Shown here one piece after another: positions 9,706 through 19,378 of a DNA stretch of 64,000 nt; within the stretch, counting starts at the first letter, position 1; every line of letters starts with the position of its first letter. Position numbers and translations under genes: made by a program. The notes under the pieces are model-generated. The model was not told the DNA's origin. It made no database searches and saw nothing but the letters and a program-made list of their open reading frames with translations. The stretch spans positions 6,883 through 70,882 of the forward strand of contig JADJPH010000041.1 of the NCBI GenBank assembly GCA_016713335.1, given 5' to 3'. Origin of the DNA: Candidatus Fredericiella danica (GTDB lineage Bacteria > Chloroflexota > Anaerolineae > Caldilineales > Caldilineaceae).

Positions 9706-11904
9706 ATGTCACACGCAGAAATCAGTGACCAGCCCGGACTTACGAATCGTCATGGACGGTTCGGCTGGCGCAACACGATCATCATATTGGTATTTCTCAC
9801 AGTACTTGGAGCCGGCGGCTGGTGGGCGGTTCAGAACGGAATGCTGGATCAATGGCTGCCGCAGGCCGGCCAAACCGCGGCCGCTGCGAGTGGACCAGCT
9901 AAACCTCGAAGGGGACACAGCGACGACTGCTGCCGGCCAACAGACAGCGGCTTCTGCCCAGGCAGCAAATGCCAGCGCGGCCACAGCCTCGCAGGCACAG
10001 ACCCGTTCCGGCCGCCCCGCCGGCGCCCGAATGGGTGCGCCCCTTGCCGGAGCACCGCCATTCGGGGCCGCAGCAGGAGACGCGTCAACCTCGGGTGATG
10101 TAGCCACAACCGGTGCGGTGGTTGCCGCCGCACCGACCGAGGCGGTAGTGATTCCAGCGGTCGCGGGTACAGAAAATGCCTCGCTGTGGGATGCCGCCGG
10201 GGTGCTTGTCGAGAACCTGGACAGCGGCGACGCCCTGCAGATCATGGGACGCTCGAACGACGGCGAGTGGTTGGCAGTGAATACCGATGCCGGAGAAAGC
10301 TGGGTGAAGGCTGCTTCCGTCATTGCCTTTGGCCTTGACCGGTTGCCAATCCAGGAACTACCTGTGGCAATCCCCACTGGCTCTGGCCACTCCACCTCAG
10401 TGACGGACGCCACCAGCCTGGCGATGACAGTGCCGGTAGGCGCGGGAAGCACTGATGGCGCAGGTGCATTAAGCCCGGCCAGCACCCAGGATATCGCTGC
10501 TGGCGCCAGTGCAGCGTTGGCAACCAGTTCTGAACTCGCGCCTTCCACAAGCGCACTGGTGGAAGCGCCGGCCAGCGCCCGCAGGCGAAGTTGCCCAGCC
10601 GTAGCGGCGCCGCTTACCGCCACCGTCACGCTGGAGGATTCTCGCCTCAACGTACGGTCAGGTCCGAGCACTGACTACAAGGTGCTGGCCAAAGCCGAGG
10701 CCGGCGACGTCTTCACCGTCGTTGGACGCACAGAAAATGGCGATTGGCTGCAAGTTGAACCGGCGGATGAAAGCGGCGCATCAGGCTGGGCGGCTGCCGA
10801 GTATCTCCAAATCGACGGGGATGCTTCCAGCCTGCCTGTGGTTGATGTGGACGCACCGGCAGATCCAACGGAAGCTACCCCCGCCACGAGCAATTCGGCG
10901 AACACAACAGCACCGGCAGTCGCCGGTGCTGTTGCCACGATCCAGAAAGTGTCCGCGGCTGTGTCTTCGACCGGCACTACTGGGCTGCAAGGCACGCTTG
11001 TCTTCCAACAAAGCCGCGGCGGGATGATCTCTGCCTACAACCAGGATACCGGTTCACTCACGCCGCTAACGAATGGCTCCGACCCCGCCATCAGCCCAGA
11101 CGGCAGCGCCGTTGCGTTTGTACGCGATGGGGCGAAGCAGGCCTTTATTTGATCGATATCGATGGTGCAAACGAACGGATGATATTCAACGAACGAGCGC
11201 AGCTAAGTTCACCCAAATGGAGCACGGATGGCGCATGGATCGCCTTCAGCCGTGGCGACGAATATGTTGAGTGCTACGATCTCGGCCACAACCAGTGCAT
11301 TACGCCCGACGAATTTAAGCGCCGCTTCCGAGACCGAAAACCCGAAGAAGATTATCCTTTGGTAAAGCAATACTCCTACAAACTGGCGGCTGTCGACGCA
11401 AACGGTGACAACTATCACGACATCGGTTCGATGCCCTCCGCCAAGGCCCTCGACTGGAACGAGGCCGGGATTGTATACCAGTCTTCAGATGGCATTCAAC
11501 GTACAGCCGATGCCACCGATGCCGTCAACCAACTGGTTGCCTTCGACCAGCTAAAGCCCTATTACTACGACCCAGACTGGCAGCCTAATGGCGGGCAGAT
11601 CGCCTTTCAGGTAAAGGGCGCCGCCCAATGGGAGATCTATGTGGTCAATCCAGATGGCACAGATCTTCACGGCATCACGCAACCGGTCACGACACTCGTC
11701 GATGTACTGCCGAGCAATGTGGCGCCGGCCTATAGCCCGGATGGCAACTACATCGTCTACTTGAGCAATCGTGGCGACGATAATTCTGCCGGCGCCTGGC
11801 GGCTGTGGGTCATGGCTGCGGACGGCTCGAATCCTCACCCACTCGCGATCGACGTCCCGATCGAATACAATTTGGCGCAGAACAGGTGGTCAGTTGGGGC
11901 GTAA
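9706..11904 (+). CDS. Membrane-anchored SH3b / TolB-like propeller protein (two frameshifts)
   Basis: The fourth gene of the export operon encodes a protein of about 730 residues. An N-terminal anchor (NTIIILVFLTVLGAGGWWAV) is followed by a low-complexity Ala/Thr linker. Two SH3b-like modules come next: one around NASLWDAAGVLVENL and one around SRLNVRSGPSTDYKVLAKAE. The C-terminal half has PD40/TolB propeller strands (DPAISPDGSAVAFVRDG, SPKWSTDGAWIAFSRGD, APAYSPDGNYIVYLSNRG). Frames break near 9,893 and near 11,145, where one G seems missing before GLYLIDIDGA. It probably sits outside the membrane and binds cell wall or cargo. The function is inferred from domains only. Confidence 0.75.
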
Positions 11905-11998
11905 CGCTCCCAACAACTCCCTCGCGCAACTCTCCCCAAATTCCGTGTATACTGAACGCATATCCACTCACCCAACTTCCTTCCACACAGGAGTCGAT

Positions 11999-13660
11999 AT
12001 GCCAACACCGATCACGATCTTTCAAGCAAAGCAGATCGTCACCATGAACCCCAGCAATCCGAAAGCGACCCACGTCGCCGTGCGGGAGGGAAAAATCCTC
12101 GGCGCCGGCACGCTGGCTGAACTCAAGGGCTGGGGCGCGTATGAACTCGACGACACCTTTAAGGACCATGTCCTCGTTCCCGGTTTTATCGAAGCCCACG
12201 CCCATGTGCTGGAAGGCGCGCTCGCCGAACTCCCCTACACCGGCTATTTCGACCGGAAACGAATTGACGGCTCGACGGCCAAAGGCATCAAAAGCTACGC
12301 TGAATTGATCGACTTCCTGAAGCAACTCGACCAGCAATTGACGCCACCGGATGCCCCTCTCATCGTCCAGGGATTTGACCCCATCTATTTTCCGGGCGAA
12401 CGCCTGGCGGCAAAACACCTCGATCAGGTCTCGCTGACCCGCCCAATATTGGTATTCCATGCCAGCGGTCACCTCGCAACCGTGAACACCGCGCTTATGC
12501 GCGCATCCAACATCACACGCGCTACCACAGTGGCGGGCGTAGGCCGTGATGAAAATGGCGATCCGGATGGTGAATTGCAGGAAATGCCCGCGATGGCGCT
12601 TGCAACCGCTGAACTCCATATCCTGATGGGCATCATGGGGAGTGAAGACGGCATCCGCCGCTATGGCGCGGCCGCGCGTAACGCAGGTCTCACCACCGTA
12701 ACTGATATGGCGAGCATGATCCTGATGCAACCACAGGACCTCGCCACCTGGCAGCGGGTCGTCAACAACCCGGCATTCCCGGCGCGCGTGGCGAGCTACA
12801 ACCTTGCGGCGCTGGCCGGAGTGAACGCTGACTGGACAGGGGTAGCCGCCAAGATCAAGGACCTGCAGATGCACGAGTCATCGGACAAGCTGCGTTTCCC
12901 CGGGGTCAAATTCGTCATTGATGGTTCGATCCAGGGTTGGACCGCAGTACTGAACTGGCCGGGATATTACACGGGTGAAGACCACGGGCTACTGCTGACC
13001 GTGCCAGAGCAATTCAAAGACTGGATGCTGCCATTCCACAAGGCGGGGATTCAAGTCAGTGTGCACTGTAACGGAGACAAGACGGCCGACATCATGATCG
13101 ACGCGGTCGAGGATGTTCTGAAGGAATGGGCATGGCTCGACCATCGCCACACGGTGCAGCATGCCCAGTTGCTGACCTCCGCCCAATTGCGCCGGATGGC
13201 AAAACTCGGCCTATGCGCCAACTTCTTTACGAACCACCTCTGGTACTGGGGCGACCAACACTACGAGCAGACCGTAGGGCCGGAACGTGCGAACCGCATG
13301 GAACCCTGCGCCACAGCCATCCGCGAAGGCGTCCACTTCTCGTTGCATACCGATGCCAACGTCACACCCTTAGGCCACCTCCACACGATGTGGTGCGCGG
13401 TCAATCGGGTAACGCCCTCTGGTCGCATCCTGGGCGAAGAAGAGCGGATCAGTGCCTACGACGCGCTCTATGCGACCACGGTTGGCGCGGCCTATCAGAT
13501 GCACATGGACAGCGAGATCGGATCGATCGAGATCGGTAAGTTGGCCGACTTCACCGTGCTCGAAGCCAGCCCGCTGGACGTCAAGCCAATCGAGATCAAA
13601 GATATCGGGATCTGGGGCACCGTTGTCGGCGGCGTTAAGTATCCCGCGCCGTCCGCGTGA
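11999..13660 (+). CDS. YtcJ-like metal-dependent amidohydrolase
   Basis: This 553-residue protein belongs to the amidohydrolase superfamily, YtcJ/AepA branch. It has the typical composite beta-sandwich start (ITIFQAKQIVTMNP, then VAVREGKILGAG). The metal motif HAH is in PGFIEAHAHVLEG (about 67-69), further histidines are in VSVHCNGDKT and HRHTVQHAQ, and the catalytic-type aspartate is in LHTDANV. The protein ends in the usual GSIEIGKLADFTVLE. ATG 11,999 is preceded by CAGGAG. Members hydrolyse amide or formyl bonds of varied small molecules; the substrate is unknown. It precedes the G3E GTPase fusion gene by 48 nt, so the GTPase might serve its metal loading. That link is only inferred. Confidence 0.88.
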   Translation: MPTPITIFQAKQIVTMNPSNPKATHVAVREGKILGAGTLAELKGWGAYELDDTFKDHVLVPGFIEAHAHVLEGALAELPYTGYFDRKRIDGSTAKGIKSYAELIDFLKQLDQQLTPPDAPLIVQGFDPIYFPGERLAAKHLDQVSLTRPILVFHASGHLATVNTALMRASNITRATTVAGVGRDENGDPDGELQEMPAMALATAELHILMGIMGSEDGIRRYGAAARNAGLTTVTDMASMILMQPQDLATWQRVVNNPAFPARVASYNLAALAGVNADWTGVAAKIKDLQMHESSDKLRFPGVKFVIDGSIQGWTAVLNWPGYYTGEDHGLLLTVPEQFKDWMLPFHKAGIQVSVHCNGDKTADIMIDAVEDVLKEWAWLDHRHTVQHAQLLTSAQLRRMAKLGLCANFFTNHLWYWGDQHYEQTVGPERANRMEPCATAIREGVHFSLHTDANVTPLGHLHTMWCAVNRVTPSGRILGEEERISAYDALYATTVGAAYQMHMDSEIGSIEIGKLADFTVLEASPLDVKPIEIKDIGIWGTVVGGVKYPAPSA

Positions 13661-13708
13661 TCGCTTCCCCGCAAATGTCAGACCACCACGTGAGCCAGGA
13701 CCAAGGAT

Positions 13709-15865
13709 ATGGACGTAGAAGATAACCGACTCCCCTTAACCGTCGTAGGCGGCTACCTGGGATCGGGCAAGACAACGCTGTTGAATTATCTGCTTTCTGG
13801 CCTCCACGAACGCCGGATTGCCGTCATCGTCAACGATTTTGGCAGCATCAACATCGACGCGTCCATGATCGAGCATCAGGACGGCGACGTCGTTAACCTT
13901 GCGAATGGGTGCATTTGCTGCACCCTTGCCATTGGGTTGATCCAATGCCTTTTCATGCTGGCCAATCGATCACCACGTCCGGATCATGTCGTCATCGAAG
14001 CGAGTGGCGTCGCCGACCCATATAAGATCGCACAATATGGACACGTGCCACCCTATCGTCTGGATGGCGTCATCGTGCTGGCCGACGCGGAGACGGTGCG
14101 TGCGCGCGCAAAGGACAAATACGTAGGACCGACGGTGATCAGGCAACTCAAAGCGGCCGACATGATCGTGCTCAACAAGGTCGACCTGGTCTCCCAAGAA
14201 CAACTGGACCAGGTGAAACAGTGGCTGCTTGACCTGGTGCCGGAGGCGCATCTCATCCCTGTCAAAAACGCACAGGCGCCCCTGCCCCTATTGCTTGATC
14301 TGAGACATGGTGGTCCACCTGGCACGACAGACGAAGCATCGGAGCACAACCACCCGCTCGATTACGACACCTGGAGCTATCGGAGCGAACACCCTGTGAC
14401 ACGCGCAACGCTAAGCGCACTGCTCAGTGTCTTATCGTCTTCCATTCTGCGCGCCAAAGGCTTTATTTACCTGGTTGAAGACCCGGAACACCGCCACCGC
14501 TTTCAAATGGTCGGCAAGCGCTGGAGCGAAAATGTGGACCGTTTGTGGGGTGATGAAACGCCTGCCACCCAATTCGTGATCATCGGTCTCCCAGGCACTA
14601 TCGACCGGAGCCAACTGGAACAGATCCTGACACAGCCAAAGGCAAGCCTTCCCGTTCACCACCCTCCTCCCGGCTCGCTGCTCGAAGCGTGCTCGGCAAT
14701 CCCAGCCGGCGTGGATGCGTTTGATGCCACGGGCCGCATGGGGCTGCTACACGTGGCCTTCCCGCTCAAGATGATGCTCCAACCCGATGGCCATCTCACC
14801 TCAAGCGACATCTTACACACGATCGCATCGGCCGTGATCTTCGACTTCTACGAAAACCAGGATGCGCGTCTCGTCAACCTTCAAATCCCGGAAAAGGTCC
14901 TACGGTCCTTTCCTGGACCGGCCTACGGCCCACTGGGGATCCGGCGCGCCACGGGGTTCGCCCCCACGCAGACGGCTTTTGGCACGATCTTAAAACCGAC
15001 CGCTGGGATCACGCCCGCAGAAGTGGGCAATCTCGTGGCGCAGGCTGCGGAGAATCCGCTCTTCTTGTTTATCAAGGAAGATGAAGATCTCTATCCAAAT
15101 CTCGACTACTCGCCGGTTGCCGAGCGCACGCGCCGCGCCGTCGCCGCAATCGAGCGCGCCAGAGACAAACGGGGCGGGCTGGGGCTGATCTTTGCACCGC
15201 ACATCAGCGGTGCGCCGCACGAACTACGCGCAACGTTAGAAGCCGTGGTGGAAGCCGGCGCCACCGGCGTCATGCTGAGCGAGACCTTCGCGGGCGGCGC
15301 ATTCCGCCTGGTGCGCGAGGCGACCAAACACATGGAACGGCCGCCTGCCATTTATGGCCACAATGCCGGCATCGGCGCCAAAACACATGCGATCTGGCGT
15401 GAGGTGATTGACCTGCTTGCGCGCCTCGATGGGATCGACTTTCGCCAGACCGCCCCGGTCCGTCCGGGCGCCGTACCCTACATCCGGCCCTATGGCGCCG
15501 AATGGTTGGCGTCGGAAGAGATCCTGACCCGCCCCATCCCAGGCATCAACCCGACGATGATTGCCCGCGCCGGCGCCCTGGATCAGGGCAACATCGGGCT
15601 GAACCTGGCCGAAGCGGCACGGCGCGGCATCACCGAAAACATCCTCTTCCTGGCCGGTTCTGCGATCAACTCGATCAAGAATGCACAGGGCCAGGCCGAT
15701 CCCAAGGTCGGCGCCGAAGCCATGCTGCAGGCATTAGACGTTTATGAATCTGGCGAACTGCGCGACACACCGGACACAGAATACGTCAAAGCACTCGCCG
15801 CCGTCGCCGACCGCCGCCATCTGACCGCCCTGCGCGAGTCCCTACGGCAGCGGTACGGGGTTTAG
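13709..15865 (+). CDS. G3E (CobW/Zng1-type) GTPase fused to a RuBisCO-like protein
   Basis: One uninterrupted 718-residue frame joins two families. Residues 1-310 are a complete G3E GTPase: Walker A GGYLGSGKT (14-22), the metal-binding CICC (68-71), EASG (97-100), NKVD (156-159) and a CobW C-terminal domain (RAKGFIYLVEDP). Residues about 325-718 are a RuBisCO-like protein. There is a shortened N-terminal domain (HVAFPL to LVNLQIPE), then FPGPAYGPLGIRR, TILKPTAGITP (K429, like Lys175) and IKEDE (K456, D458, E459, like Lys201, Asp203 and Glu204). The rest of the TIM barrel runs through YGHNAGIG and PGINPTMI. The loop-6 lysine and the Asn123 equivalent are not evident, so CO2 fixation is not expected. 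The first 25-40 residues of a normal RLP are missing. I know of no such fusion. Confidence 0.85.
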   Translation: MDVEDNRLPLTVVGGYLGSGKTTLLNYLLSGLHERRIAVIVNDFGSINIDASMIEHQDGDVVNLANGCICCTLAIGLIQCLFMLANRSPRPDHVVIEASGVADPYKIAQYGHVPPYRLDGVIVLADAETVRARAKDKYVGPTVIRQLKAADMIVLNKVDLVSQEQLDQVKQWLLDLVPEAHLIPVKNAQAPLPLLLDLRHGGPPGTTDEASEHNHPLDYDTWSYRSEHPVTRATLSALLSVLSSSILRAKGFIYLVEDPEHRHRFQMVGKRWSENVDRLWGDETPATQFVIIGLPGTIDRSQLEQILTQPKASLPVHHPPPGSLLEACSAIPAGVDAFDATGRMGLLHVAFPLKMMLQPDGHLTSSDILHTIASAVIFDFYENQDARLVNLQIPEKVLRSFPGPAYGPLGIRRATGFAPTQTAFGTILKPTAGITPAEVGNLVAQAAENPLFLFIKEDEDLYPNLDYSPVAERTRRAVAAIERARDKRGGLGLIFAPHISGAPHELRATLEAVVEAGATGVMLSETFAGGAFRLVREATKHMERPPAIYGHNAGIGAKTHAIWREVIDLLARLDGIDFRQTAPVRPGAVPYIRPYGAEWLASEEILTRPIPGINPTMIARAGALDQGNIGLNLAEAARRGITENILFLAGSAINSIKNAQGQADPKVGAEAMLQALDVYESGELRDTPDTEYVKALAAVADRRHLTALRESLRQRYGV

Positions 15866-15871
15866 AATTAT

Positions 15872-16362
15872 ATGTCCATCACCCTACGCCCAATCGTCGA
15901 TTCCGACCTCCCCATTTTCTTCGAGCAGGGGTTGGATGAGGCGGCCAACGATATGGCTGCGTTTACTGCCAAAGACCCAGCAGATCGCGCGGCATTTGAA
16001 CAGCACTGGGCGCGAATCCGAGCGGACGCGACCGTCATGCTCCGGACAATCATTTCTGGGGATCAGGTGGCTGGTTACGTAGGCAGCTACGAACAAATGG
16101 GGGAACCTGAAGTCACCTACTGGATCGGGAAGGAATTCTGGGGCAAGGGGCGTTGCCACCTGCTGCGTTGGCGCTGTTTCTAGCAGAGCAGCGCCAACGC
16201 CCGATCTTTGCCCACGTCGCCAAAGACAATGTGGGTTCGCTGCGCGTCCTGCAGAAGTGCGGCTTTCAGATCATCGGTGAAGACAAAGGTTTTGCCAACG
16301 CCCGCGACGCCGAGACTGAAGAATACATCCTACAACTGGCGCTGCCGCTTGGCGCTACATAG
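15872..16362 (+). CDS. GNAT family N-acetyltransferase (one frameshift)
   Basis: The N-terminal part (MSITLRPIVDSDLPIFFEQ to VTYWIGKEFWGKG) and the C-terminal part (ALALFLAEQRQRPIFAHVAKDNVGSLRVLQKCGFQIIGE) together make a complete GNAT of the RimJ-like type. The frame changes between 16,150 and 16,175, inside the acetyl-CoA pyrophosphate-binding loop, where a family motif such as GKGxAT is expected. The gene starts six bases after the GTPase-RLP stop and may be co-transcribed. The acetyl acceptor is unknown. Confidence 0.8.
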
Positions 16363-17065
16363 CGCCACTGCCAGTTTTTCAATCGCCTGGATCGGGATGT
16401 CTGCCGGCACCAGGTTGAAATTCCAGAAAAATTGAGTGCCCCATTCCTGGAAGCCTGCACGATTGGGCATAAAGAGAAAATCCTTCATCTTCACAGTCAG
16501 CGATGGTTCTTCATCAAGATTGAGCCATTGATTTGGATTGTCCCCAAGCGGAAAAAAAAACATAGCCAGCTCGGCTTTTTGTTCCACTAAATTGTTCAAC
16601 AAAATGCGATCAAACTCCGATGGCCGAATAATGCGCCCAGACACCGTATACAATGAAATGAGTGATTGGCAGGACCAACACCCACGACATAACCAGGCAT
16701 CGTAGTGGGTTGAACCGTGAGAACAAAGGGATACGCTTGGAGTCCTGAAGCCGACGGTGGACTTCATCCCGCACCCATTGTTCGTCGACCGATTTACCTT
16801 TTAGCGCCATTTGATAATCGATTGCCGCATCGATCAACTGGGGTGCGAGGTATGTCAGATGCACCGTTGCGCGATCGGTGCGTCCAATTGTCGACAGATC
16901 AATCGCTTCTGAATCAGTCCAGAACTGAATCTGCTCAATAAAGAGGGCATATTTGCGTTTTGCTTCATTACTGGGTTCATCGTTTGGCGCGGGATCCCAG
17001 CAACTTGCCAACATGGGTGCAACGAATAGCATCACGGCCAGGAGAGCCAGAGTCCGTTTGTTCAT
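16330..17065 (-). CDS. Putative lipoprotein of unknown function (one frameshift)
   Basis: I do not recognise the family. The start MNKRTLALLAVMLFVAPMLASC is a lipoprotein signal peptide with lipobox LASC, so the mature protein would be anchored outside the membrane. A hydrophobic stretch, LVMSWVLVLPITHFIVYGV, lies near residue 130. The frame breaks near 16,640 and continues as RIIRPSEFDRILLNNLVEQK to the stop at 16,330. The 3' end overlaps the convergent acetyltransferase by about 33 nt. Whether both halves form one protein is inferred from their adjacency and matching style. Confidence 0.55.
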
Positions 17066-17281
17066 AGGGTGTAGTGTGACGAGTTAGCCGGCGCAAAGTG
17101 AACCTGCTGGCGTACGGGGTTGAGGGATTGATACTTACGATTGATATTAGGGTAGCAGGTAGTCAGAGAGTCGTCAATACCCTTCTACCATTTCTTGCAC
17201 GCAAAGAAACTAAAAACATCAGGAATGTGATATCTTGATAACCTGTCGCCCAACTGACAAACGAACCAGAGGAGAACGGCC

Positions 17282-17861
17282 ATGCGGAAAATCATTGTCT
17301 ACAACGTCATCTCACTGGATGGGTACCATACCGGTCTGGAGAATGATGTCTCGGTCATGTTCCCAATGATTGGAGATGTCTTCGACTCTTACAATACCGA
17401 ACTGCTCCGCACCGCCGATGTGCACCTGATGGGCCGCGTTTCTTTTGAACTGTTCCAAAGTTTCTGGCCCAGGGTCGCCGAGAATCCGACCTCAGATGAG
17501 TGGACGGACGCACAACGATCTCTCGCAGGCGAGCAAGCACATCAAGGGCATCGTCATCTCAGACACGCTGACGGGGAATTGGCAAGATGTCCGCATCATC
17601 AGACGTCGCGACGCCTATCAGCAACTTGCCGAACTCAAACGCCAGGACGGCAAAGATATCTTGATCACCGGCAGCAGGACCCTCTGGAACGATCTGCTGG
17701 CGCATGATCTGATTGACGAAATCCATCTGCTAATTGGCAACCATATCCTGGGACAAGGAGTCCCTGTTTTCGCCGGCAAGACGCCCGCCTCACTCCGGCT
17801 CATCGAGACCCGCAGATGGGACGATTCGGACAATGTGCTGCTGAGGTATGAGGTTGTTTGA
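17282..17861 (+). CDS. Dihydrofolate reductase-family protein, RibD C-terminal type (one frameshift)
   Basis: The protein begins MRKIIVYNVISLDGYHTG, the first strand of the RibD C-terminal/DHFR fold. It contains DVHLMGRVSFELFQSFWP, then after a frame change near 17,520 KHIKGIVISDTL, DILITGSRTLWNDLL and DEIHLLIGNHILGQGVPVF. These are the usual NADPH-binding and core motifs of the YyaP/YwjB-like reductases. The length (about 190 residues) fits. An AGAGGAG sequence precedes ATG 17,282. Family members are rarely characterised and the substrate is not predictable. Confidence 0.85.
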
Positions 17862-17866
17862 TTCTC

Positions 17867-17990
17867 GTTTCTCTCCGCGTTTTCTCCGCGTCTCTGCGCC
17901 TCCGCGTTGGTCGTTGGAGCGGGAGAGGAAAAGATCAACGCGGAGACGCCGAGTTGGCGCGGAGTTCGCGGAGAGGCGGAGAGAGGCAAT
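17867..17990. repeat. Dispersed CGCGGAG-rich inverted repeat element
   Basis: The left part is rich in CTCCGCG units. The right part begins GATCAACGCGGAGACG and continues with CGCGGAGTTCGCGGAGAGG, so the two arms are imperfect inverted copies. The same arm sequence is found at 944-1,130. No coding potential is seen. Confidence 0.7.
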
Positions 17991-18003
17991 CGATAAATGC
18001 CTA

Positions 18004-18045
18004 TTGACAATCCCCTATTCCCTCGATATACTGCACACGTGTGCA
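18004..18045 (+). promoter_or_regulatory. LacI-gene promoter with overlapping 14-bp operator
   Basis: A near-consensus sigma70 promoter is visible: TTGACA at 18,004-18,009, a 17-bp spacer and TATACT at 18,027-18,032. A perfect palindrome, TGCACACGTGTGCA (18,032-18,045), starts at the last base of the -10 box and covers the expected start of transcription. An identical palindrome lies in front of the catabolic operon. The simplest reading is autorepression by the LacI protein encoded next. Confidence 0.85.
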
Positions 18046-18108
18046 AAAACATAGTGACGCCTACTACGTCACAGTAGTGAACCCGCAAATCACCCAGACA
18101 ACCTACTG

Positions 18109-19154
18109 ATGAGCCCAAGATCTGTTTCAATTCAGGATATTGCAGAGGAAGCCGGCGTGTCGCACTCGACCGTCTCACGCGCCCTGCACGATAGCCCACT
18201 CATCAGCGCGGAAGTGCGCCAGCGTATCCAGTCACTTGCCCAGGAAATGGGCTACACCCCAAACGCCGTCGCCCAGAGCCTCAAAGGCAAACGCACCAAT
18301 ACCGTGGGACTGGTCGTCACCTCCATCTCCGATCCGTTTATCATCCGCGTCGTGCGCGGCGTCGAGGATGTCGCCCAAGCCGCCAATATCAGCGTCTTCC
18401 TGAGCGCTTCCTACAACGACCCTGAGCGCGAAGCTCGAGGTCATTGAGACCTTTCACCGCCGCCGTGTAGACGGCGTCATCAGCACCGGTGCCCAAATTC
18501 TCGGTCCTTATGTCCAACGCCTGGCGCAGATCAATATGCCAACCATCATGATCAACCGGCAGCCTGAATCTGCAGCAGATACGTTGATTTCGGTCGATGC
18601 CGACGACTATGGCGGCGCCTGCGACGCGGTGAACCATCTGCTAGCGCTTGGCCACCGCAAGATCGGATATCTCGGCGTCGCCAATCGCATGCAGTCAAGC
18701 CGCCGGCGGCTGGCGGCTTATCGCGATATGCTGCACGATGCCGGCATCGTGGGCGCAGAGGGATTGGGTCCGGATTGCACCACTACGCATTAGCGCGCAC
18801 ACCGATGACGTTGCCGAGGGCAAAGCGATGCTCCCGGCGCTTCTACGCGCCGGGGTCACGGCCGTCTTCTGCTACAACGATATGATCGCCGTTGGCGTGT
18901 TGATGGCCTGCCGCGAACTTGGCGTGCGTGTTCCAGAGCAGTTGAGCGTGGTCGGCTATGATGATGTGGAGATCGCAGGGTACGTCACGCCGCCGCTAAC
19001 AACCATCCACCAGCCCAAACTGCGGCTTGGCGAGCTTGCGATGCAGATGCTCTTGGAGCTACTCGAAGGCCGGTCCGTACAGAGTCAATTGCTTCCCAAC
19101 GAGTTCGTCCTGCGTGCAAGCACTGCGCCGCCCGGGGCCGCCGCGCAAGGTTGA
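18109..19154 (+). CDS. LacI-family transcriptional regulator (two frameshifts)
   Basis: The N terminus is a LacI helix-turn-helix and hinge (SIQDIAEEAGVSHSTVSRAL, then GYTPNAVAQSLKGKRTN). The effector domain follows as TVGLVVTSISDPFIIRVVRG, VDGVISTGAQ, NRQPESAADTLISVDADDYG, GVTAVFCYNDMIAVGVL and SVVGYDDVEIAGYVTPPLTT. Frames break near 18,437 and near 18,785; the three pieces together give a normal length of about 345 residues. The gene precedes the inositol operon and shares an operator palindrome with it. I infer a repressor released by an inositol-derived ligand. Confidence 0.9.
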
Positions 19155-19169
19155 TGGAGTTTTTGATGC

Positions 19170-19226
19170 TTGACAAGGGTTCTTGCCTGTGATAATGTAA
19201 TCAAGGCTTTGCACACGTGTGCAAAG
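19170..19226 (+). promoter_or_regulatory. Inositol-operon promoter with 20-bp palindromic operator
   Basis: TTGACA (19,170-19,175) and TAATGT (19,193-19,198) are separated by 17 bp; GATAAT overlaps the latter. Just downstream is the perfect palindrome CTTTGCACACGTGTGCAAAG (19,207-19,226), an extended copy of the site before the LacI gene. A leader of about 150 nt follows, and AGGAGG precedes the transaldolase start. Confidence 0.85.
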
Positions 19227-19378
19227 ACACCCAGTTGGCTCCCAAAGCGCGTTCGTTCTCCTGCTGTTTTGCGGGTGACAATGTTCAATATTTGCGCAAG
19301 CTTGCTTGCGTATTTCTTTTTTGCCGATGCTGATTCTGGTTAGTCGCGTCGCGCGCTGCTTTTTCCTAGGAGGTCTTT

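Noticed and set aside
13709..15865. Functional RuBisCO for carbon fixation
   Set aside because: The loop-6 lysine and other catalytic positions are not evident and no Calvin-cycle genes lie nearby, so the domain is called RuBisCO-like.
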